From Clostridia bacterium (lineage in GTDB: Bacteria > Bacillota_A > Clostridia > Christensenellales > Aristaeellaceae): 47,564 bases of DNA. The notes beneath the pieces are model-generated. The model had not been told where the DNA came from, did no database searches, and was given only the letters and a program-made list of their open reading frames with translations. The position numbers and the translations under genes were made by a program. The DNA is taken from NCBI GenBank assembly GCA_017509065.1, contig JAFWQM010000114.1, forward strand, positions 1 through 47,564, read 5' to 3'. Positions 42,754 through 47,564 of this stretch are shown piece by piece; the first letter of the stretch is position 1, and every line of letters starts with the position of its first letter.

Positions 42754-44352
42754 TTATTTGTCCGCGATGCGCGGGGCGATTTCGCTGAGCTCCAGGCCCT
42801 TGTTCTTTTCTCCCGCCAGGCGAATGCTCCAGTCGTTTTCAAAGAACAGGACGGGATTCTCATTCACGTCGAAGCCCCGGGCGGAGGTGGAGGTCAGCTG
42901 CAGCCGATCGGCGGGCACGGGGCTTTCCTTGATCCAGCGGACGAAGCGGTAGCCCAGCCTGTCCATCACCAGATCGACGCCGTATTCGCTCTTTAGGCGG
43001 TAGGTGAGCACGTCGAACTGCAATTCGCCCACCACGCCCACGATGAATTCCTCCAGGCCGGTTTCGTTGCGCTGGAAGGTCTGGATGGCGCCTTCCTCGG
43101 AAAGCTGGTTGATGCCCTTCACGAACTGCTTGCGCTTCATGGAGTCCAGCGGCCGTACGCGGGCGAAGCGCTCCGGCGCGAACACGGGGATTTTCTCGAA
43201 CCGGATTTTCCTGCCCGTACACAGGGTATCTCCCAGCCGATATACGCCGGGGTCGAACAGGCCGATGATGTCGCCTGGGTAGGCGTCCTCGATGCCCTCC
43301 CGCTCGTCGGCCATGAACTGCTGAGGCTGCTTCACCTGCATTTCTTTGTTGGTGCCGGAGTGCCAGACGGTCATGCCCTTGTGGAACACGCCGCTCACCA
43401 CCCGCAGGAAGGCCAGCCGGTCCCGGTGGGCGGGGTTCATATTGGCTTGAATCTTGAAGATGAAGCCGGAGAAGTTTTCGTCCTCGGGCTCGATCATGCC
43501 CTGGTCGCTCTCGCGGGGCAGGGGGCGTTCCGTATACCGTAGGAAACGGTAGAGAAAGGGCTCCACGCCGAAGTTGGTCACGGCGCTGCCGAAGAACATG
43601 GGGGTCAGCTCACCCCTCCGCACGGCGGCCAGGTCGAAGGCGTCGCCCGCCTCGTCCAGGAGCTCGATTTCGTCCTGCAGACGCTCCCGGTAATGCCTGT
43701 CCAGGGCGGTTTCAAAGGCTGGGTCGTCCACGGAAATCACGGTTTTGCCCGCTTTCGTTTTGCCGTGATCGCCGCCGAAGTACAGTTCGACGGTCTTTTC
43801 GTCCCGGTGGTACACGCCCTGGAAGTCCCCGTCCACGCCGATGGGCCAGTTCACGGGGCAGGCCCGCACGCCAAGCACCTGCTCGATTTCCTCCATCAGG
43901 GCGAAGGGGTCTTTCGCGGCCCGGTCCATTTTGTTCACGAACGTGAAGATCGGTATGCCGCGCATCCGGCATACTTTGAACAGCTTCACCGTCTGCTCCT
44001 CAACGCCCTTGGCCGCGTCGATAAGCATCACTGCGCTGTCCGCCGCCACCAGCACGCGGTAGGTGTCCTCGGAAAAGTCCTGGTGGCCGGGGGTGTCCAG
44101 GATGTTGATGTGGAAGCCGTCGAATTCAAACTGCATGGCGCTGGACGTGACCGAAATGCCGCGCTGCTTTTCGATCTCCATCCAGTCCGACGTGGCGTGG
44201 CGCTCGGCCCGCCGCGCTTTCACGCTGCCCGCCTGGCGGATGGCCCCGCCGTACAGCAATAGTTTTTCGGTTAACGTGGTTTTGCCCGCGTCGGGATGGC
44301 TGATAATGGCGAAGGTGCGCCGGCAGGCGACCTCGCGCTGTAATTCGGACAT
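42754..44352 (-). CDS. prfC: peptide chain release factor 3
   Basis: 532 residues, full length for RF3, the translational GTPase that removes RF1/RF2 from the ribosome after termination. G1 SHPDAGKTT (18-26), switch and G2 region EKQRGISVTSSAMQF, G3 LDTPGHQDFSEDTYR, G4 NKMDR. The C-terminal domains show PVFAPERFARVRPLDSMKRKQF and VVGELQFDVLTYRLKSEYGVD. AAAGGAGG precedes the ATG. Monocistronic by appearance, divergent from the LRR-caspase gene. Confidence 0.96.
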   Translation of the reverse strand: MSELQREVACRRTFAIISHPDAGKTTLTEKLLLYGGAIRQAGSVKARRAERHATSDWMEIEKQRGISVTSSAMQFEFDGFHINILDTPGHQDFSEDTYRVLVAADSAVMLIDAAKGVEEQTVKLFKVCRMRGIPIFTFVNKMDRAAKDPFALMEEIEQVLGVRACPVNWPIGVDGDFQGVYHRDEKTVELYFGGDHGKTKAGKTVISVDDPAFETALDRHYRERLQDEIELLDEAGDAFDLAAVRRGELTPMFFGSAVTNFGVEPFLYRFLRYTERPLPRESDQGMIEPEDENFSGFIFKIQANMNPAHRDRLAFLRVVSGVFHKGMTVWHSGTNKEMQVKQPQQFMADEREGIEDAYPGDIIGLFDPGVYRLGDTLCTGRKIRFEKIPVFAPERFARVRPLDSMKRKQFVKGINQLSEEGAIQTFQRNETGLEEFIVGVVGELQFDVLTYRLKSEYGVDLVMDRLGYRFVRWIKESPVPADRLQLTSTSARGFDVNENPVLFFENDWSIRLAGEKNKGLELSEIAPRIADK

Positions 44353-44384
44353 GGGATGATCCTCCTTTAATCACAGAACAATAT

Positions 44385-44415
44385 ATTATACAACAGAGGG
44401 GCGGGGAATTGTCAA
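44385..44415 (-). promoter_or_regulatory. probable prfC promoter
   Basis: Minus strand: TTGACA (44410-44415) and TGTATAAT-type -10 (44385-44390) with a 19-base spacer, longer than ideal, 33 bases before the prfC ATG. Confidence 0.5.
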
Positions 44416-44468
44416 TTCTTTTCGAAATTTTCATAGATTTGACATGGAAAATTAATGATATATAAGAA

Positions 44469-44497
44469 TTGACCATTTTCCTTTTCTATAATATAAT
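44469..44497 (+). promoter_or_regulatory. promoter of the LRR-caspase gene
   Basis: TTGACC at 44469-44474, 17-base spacer, TATAAT at 44492-44497, 43 bases before the ATG. The region is very AT-rich, unlike most of the window. Confidence 0.78.
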
Positions 44498-44539
44498 ACT
44501 TATTGAGAAAAAAAGGCAGAAAAGATAGGAGGATAGAAT

Positions 44540-45691
44540 ATGTTTAAATTCAAAAAAAGCATAGCGGCGGTTCTGGTTTTCCTGATGATCTGTTCTGTTG
44601 AAACAGGTCTGGCAGGAACATATGTACTGCCTTCTTCGGTGACCCAGCTTGACAGTGAAGCGTTCTCCGGAGACACCCAGCTGACGGAAGTCACGCTGAA
44701 GTCAGGACTCACAACCATTGGCAGCAAGTGTTTCTATGGGTGCAGCAATCTCTACAGAATCAATATCCCTTCATCCGTAACATCGATTGGCAGCAGCTGC
44801 TTTTCCGGATGCCTGAGCGATATGCTCATTCAGACGACACCCGGAAGCTACGCCATGAAATGGGCGCGGGACAATCACGTTGATTTTAATGCCAATACGA
44901 CGTACCGCGCAGTGCTGATTGGCCAGATGTACGATGGCGAAGACTGCTATTTAGGTTATGCGCCTAAAAACGATGCTCTTATAACGGCGATAAGTCTTCA
45001 AAGCGCAGAGGGGACACCATACGATACTAATGTTTGGGTTGATCTTTCTGCTTCTGATATTCTCAGTACAATCGATCTTGTCTTTGGCGATGCGCAGGAT
45101 CAGGATGTCTCTTTCTTCTTTTATTCCGGCCACGGTGTCGGTGATGATGATCCAGCGTGGAATGGCGCGCTTTGCGGCGTGGGAAATACTTATGTTAAGG
45201 TATCCGAATTGCGCAAAAAACTGGATACAATTAAAGGCCGTAAAATCATTGTAATTGACGCGTGCCACAGCGGTCAGCTCATTGATGGCGAAAGCGGCAC
45301 GATGGCCCGCAATAAAAGCACTAAATCCAAAGACGCAGCCAACAGTTTTGTCAATGCTTTTATATCCGCATTCAGTACGCAAAGCCGTGCCTCTGACGAT
45401 TACAACAGATATTATATCCTCACTGCCGCGGCGGCTGACGAAGTAAGCCAGACAACAACTGTTGATGACTATCCCATTAGCGTGTTTACCCATTTTTTGG
45501 CAAAAGGAATGGGCTTTGACCTGTCCAGTGTAACTTACACCGGTGATTTGGCTGCTGACACGAATAACAGCGACGCGGTTTCCATTCGTGAATCATATGA
45601 GTACGTACTTAGAAATACAGCTAACAGAGTTCAGACTGTTCAGGTGTTCCCCTCTGGCTGCGATTGGATGAGTATCGTTCGCGCGAAATGA
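44540..45691 (+). CDS. secreted LRR protein with caspase-like (C14) peptidase domain
   Basis: 383 residues, ATG at 44540 after AGGAGG. Signal peptide at about 1-25 (KKSIAAVLVFLMICSVETGL). Residues 27-115 carry two to three BspA-type leucine-rich repeats (LTTIGSKCFYGCSNLYRINI, PSSVTSIGSSCFSGC). Residues 120-380 form a caspase/metacaspase-like domain: YRAVLIGQMYD opening strand, catalytic His198 in FFFYSGHGVGDDD and catalytic Cys242 in IIVIDACHSGQLID, then YYILTAAAADEVSQ. This dyad is the CHF/C14 signature; such enzymes usually cleave after Arg or Lys. Being secreted is unusual for the fold. The same LRR type occurs in the protein at 18844, and the next gene encodes Ig repeats. The base composition is visibly more AT-rich than its neighbours. 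Confidence 0.88.
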   Translation: MFKFKKSIAAVLVFLMICSVETGLAGTYVLPSSVTQLDSEAFSGDTQLTEVTLKSGLTTIGSKCFYGCSNLYRINIPSSVTSIGSSCFSGCLSDMLIQTTPGSYAMKWARDNHVDFNANTTYRAVLIGQMYDGEDCYLGYAPKNDALITAISLQSAEGTPYDTNVWVDLSASDILSTIDLVFGDAQDQDVSFFFYSGHGVGDDDPAWNGALCGVGNTYVKVSELRKKLDTIKGRKIIVIDACHSGQLIDGESGTMARNKSTKSKDAANSFVNAFISAFSTQSRASDDYNRYYILTAAAADEVSQTTTVDDYPISVFTHFLAKGMGFDLSSVTYTGDLAADTNNSDAVSIRESYEYVLRNTANRVQTVQVFPSGCDWMSIVRAK

Positions 45692-45699
45692 TGAATGCA

Positions 45700-45723
45700 T
45701 TCCTGCTTGAGGCTGAGCAGGAA
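45700..45723 (+). other. hairpin between the LRR-caspase and Ig-repeat genes
   Basis: TTCCTGCT pairs with AGCAGGAA. No T-run follows, so it is not a clear terminator; the 121-base gap also lacks an obvious promoter, leaving co-transcription of the two genes possible. Confidence 0.45.
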
Positions 45724-45812
45724 ATGGTTATCATTCTCAATCCTTTTTATGCCGTGTCGCCCGGCAGACTTCAGATTTAAGCACAAGCTAATAACATATT
45801 GGAGGGAAAAAA

Positions 45813-47564
45813 ATGAAAAGATTCATTAGTCTCATGATGACCGTGATCATGCTTGCTTCGTTTTGCCTGATACCTTCCATGGCAATTTCGGAGGAAAGTA
45901 TTGTATTCACTGCGCAGCCAGAATCGGTGACAGTTGCCAAGGCTGTCGGCACATCCAAGGATGCCGCTGGAAAAGCTGACGGCAAAGGAGACTTCCAGGC
46001 AGCAGCTACCAAAGGTGCTCCTGTGATCACCTCCCAGCCCGAAGACGCTGTGGTGAACGAAGGCGAGGAAGCAACATTCAAAATTGTTGCGAATGGCGCA
46101 GCTGCCTATCAGTGGTATTTCCGCCCAGCGCCTAAGGCTGAATGGGTTGCTGTAAAAGTCGACGGTACCTCCGCTGCCTACACTTTTACGGCGGAGGCGA
46201 AGCATAACGGTTATGAGTTCCGCTGTGTCGTAACGAACAAAATGGGTAAGACCGTTTCGGACGAGGCTGCTTTGACTGTTGTTCCCAAAGCAACAGCCAC
46301 CGCCCCAACCGTTGACGTGATCGACGAAGATGAAGATGACATCCCGGCGGAAGCCAGCGACTCAAAACCCGTGATCCTCTCCCAGCCCGATGATATCAAA
46401 GTTGTCGAAGGCGAGAAGGCTGTTTTTGAAGTAATGGCGAACGGGGACGCTTCCTATCAATGGTACTTCCGCAGATCACCCAAAGAGAATTGGACGGCTG
46501 TAAATAATGGCGGCACATCTTCCTCCTTTTCCCTGAATGCGGAAACGAAGTATGACGGTTATCAATTCCGTTGCATTGTATCAAATAAATATGGGGAAAC
46601 CATATCGGACGAAGTTACACTCATTGTGCTGTCTCACAACACACCTGCCGATACGGAAGACCAGATTCCCAGCGGCTTTACAAACATCACTCCCGAGTTC
46701 GCGCTCAAAAATGGCTTGCCGATTATCAGCACCCAGCCTTCTGACCAGACTGTGAGCGCCGGCCAGAAAGCCACGTTTAAGGTAGTCGCAAGCAGCGTGA
46801 CGAAATATCAGTGGTATTACAGAAAGCCGAATGAGAGCACCTGGACTGCTGTGAGCAACGATGGCACGTCTGCTACCTATTCCCTGACTACTGCGGCGCG
46901 GCACGACGGATATAATTACCGCTGTCTGGTATCCAACAGCGCTGGAAGCGTTTGGTCTTCCATCGCGAAGCTGACTGTGAAATCGACGCCAGTCATTACC
47001 ACCCAGCCTGCCAACGTGACGGTGAACGTCGGCCAGAAAGCTACGTTTAAGGTGGTCGCCAGCGGCGCGAAGACTTATAAGTGGTATTACAAAAAGACAG
47101 GTGAAACCACCTGGAACGAAGTGCTCAATAACGGCACGTCCGCTTCCTATACACTGACGACTGGAGCGCGGCATAACGGATACCAGTATTGCTGCCTCGT
47201 ATCCAACAATTCAGGGAGCGTCTGGTCAGAGACCGCCAAACTGACTGTGACTACTTCCGCGAAACCCACCATCACCACGCAACCGGTCAGCAAAAAGGTG
47301 AATGAAGGCGCGAAAGTTACATTTAAGGTGGTCGCCACCGGCGCGACGAAATACCAGTGGTACTATCAGAAGAACGGTGAAACCACTTGGAATGCTGTGA
47401 GCAATAATGGCACCTCTGCCTCCTATACCCTGACGACAGCAGCCCGCCATAACGGCTACAAGTATCGCGTCAAGGTATCCAACAGTGTGGGGTCTGTTTA
47501 TTCGAACACTGTTACGCTGACGCTGAATCTCAAGCCTGCTATTACCACTCAGCCCACAAATAAA
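45813..47564 (+). CDS. secreted Ig-repeat protein (partial, runs off the window)
   Basis: 584 codons without a stop to the right edge; ATG at 45813 after GGAGGG. Signal peptide MKRFISLMMTVIMLASFCLI then PSMA. After an Ala/Lys/Asp-rich linker come Ig-like modules at about 68-157, 185-273, 302-391, 392-482 and 483-572, with a sixth beginning at 573. Modules 1 and 2 are diverged and joined by an acidic linker (DVIDEDEDDIPAEASDS); modules 3-5 are close to those of the protein at 18844 (YQWYYQK, SASYTLTTAARHNGYKYR). Modules 1-4 have an isolated Cys in the YxFRC/YRC strand with no partner, so no normal Ig disulfide. Probably a cell-surface adhesin; the anchor, if any, is outside the window. Confidence 0.88.
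   Translation, partial: MKRFISLMMTVIMLASFCLIPSMAISEESIVFTAQPESVTVAKAVGTSKDAAGKADGKGDFQAAATKGAPVITSQPEDAVVNEGEEATFKIVANGAAAYQWYFRPAPKAEWVAVKVDGTSAAYTFTAEAKHNGYEFRCVVTNKMGKTVSDEAALTVVPKATATAPTVDVIDEDEDDIPAEASDSKPVILSQPDDIKVVEGEKAVFEVMANGDASYQWYFRRSPKENWTAVNNGGTSSSFSLNAETKYDGYQFRCIVSNKYGETISDEVTLIVLSHNTPADTEDQIPSGFTNITPEFALKNGLPIISTQPSDQTVSAGQKATFKVVASSVTKYQWYYRKPNESTWTAVSNDGTSATYSLTTAARHDGYNYRCLVSNSAGSVWSSIAKLTVKSTPVITTQPANVTVNVGQKATFKVVASGAKTYKWYYKKTGETTWNEVLNNGTSASYTLTTGARHNGYQYCCLVSNNSGSVWSETAKLTVTTSAKPTITTQPVSKKVNEGAKVTFKVVATGATKYQWYYQKNGETTWNAVSNNGTSASYTLTTAARHNGYKYRVKVSNSVGSVYSNTVTLTLNLKPAITTQPTNK
46716..47564 (+). repeat. tandem coding repeats of about 270 bp (Ig-like modules 3-6)
   Basis: Units begin at 46716, 46986, 47259 and 47529. 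The fifth module and the junction after it (CTGACGCTGAATCTCAAGCC) are nearly the same as the third-fourth module junction at about 20340-20420 in the other Ig-repeat gene. Confidence 0.87.

Overview
The window reads as a chromosomal segment of a GC-rich, Gram-positive-type anaerobe of the class Clostridia, probably a gut or rumen lineage near Christensenellales. The basis is strong AGGAGG ribosome binding sites with frequent TTG starts, single-chain glycyl-tRNA synthetase, two-subunit class I fumarase, LCP-family proteins, Opp transporters, and secreted proteins with BspA-like leucine-rich and Ig-like repeats. The lineage is inferred from gene content only; no rRNA is present.

Layout. 1-226 is the end of glycyl-tRNA synthetase with its terminator, then a gene-free stretch of hairpins (about 300-730). 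767-5088 (minus) is a tight six-gene operon: dipeptidase, MTA/SAH nucleosidase, dCMP deaminase, LCP protein, HAD phosphatase, rlmH. 5207-9508 (plus) is an isolated phage-type cassette with its own promoter and terminator: zinc-binding protein, terminase small subunit, terminase large subunit, portal. No capsid, tail, lysis or integrase gene is attached. A small membrane protein (minus) follows. 10137-16686 (plus) is an oligopeptide ABC transporter locus: binding protein, two permeases, fused double ATPase. A MATE transporter, an overlooked 55-residue protein and a secreted LRR/Ig-repeat protein come next. 20860-23862 is a trkA-trkH potassium uptake pair. 23915-26809 (minus) is rluA-family synthase, tgt and an aldo/keto reductase.

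27017-28356 holds an SAM methyltransferase flanked by two inverted copies of a 175-bp MITE-like element, followed by a NahK-like sugar kinase. 29784-31463 is a secreted 5'-nucleotidase. 31559-35490 (minus) is a complete nicotinamide-to-NAD salvage operon, nrtR-pncA-nadE-nadD-pncB, with two palindromes at its promoter that probably bind NrtR. 35778-37609 is a degenerate LCP protein overlapping a PfkB-family kinase. 37636-40094 holds the two fumarase subunits (minus), split by a lactate/malate dehydrogenase-like gene on the plus strand. 40115-44352 (minus) holds MazG-like, DnaJ-domain, DUF5685-like and zinc-ribbon proteins and release factor 3. From 44460 to the end, more AT-rich DNA encodes a secreted LRR protein with a caspase-like domain and then a long Ig-repeat protein that runs off the window.

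How the parts connect. The NAD operon gives a full salvage route under one regulator. Fumarase plus the dehydrogenase, which has Arg at its substrate-specificity position, would make a fumarate-malate-oxaloacetate segment. The Ig modules of the two repeat proteins, 26 kb apart, are nearly the same and look homogenised. Three inverted repeats with 7-nt periodicity sit exactly at gene edges (start of the terminase large subunit, end of trkA, end of the zinc-ribbon gene). The most interesting unexplained units are the capsid-less terminase/portal cassette and the secreted LRR-caspase next to the Ig-repeat protein.
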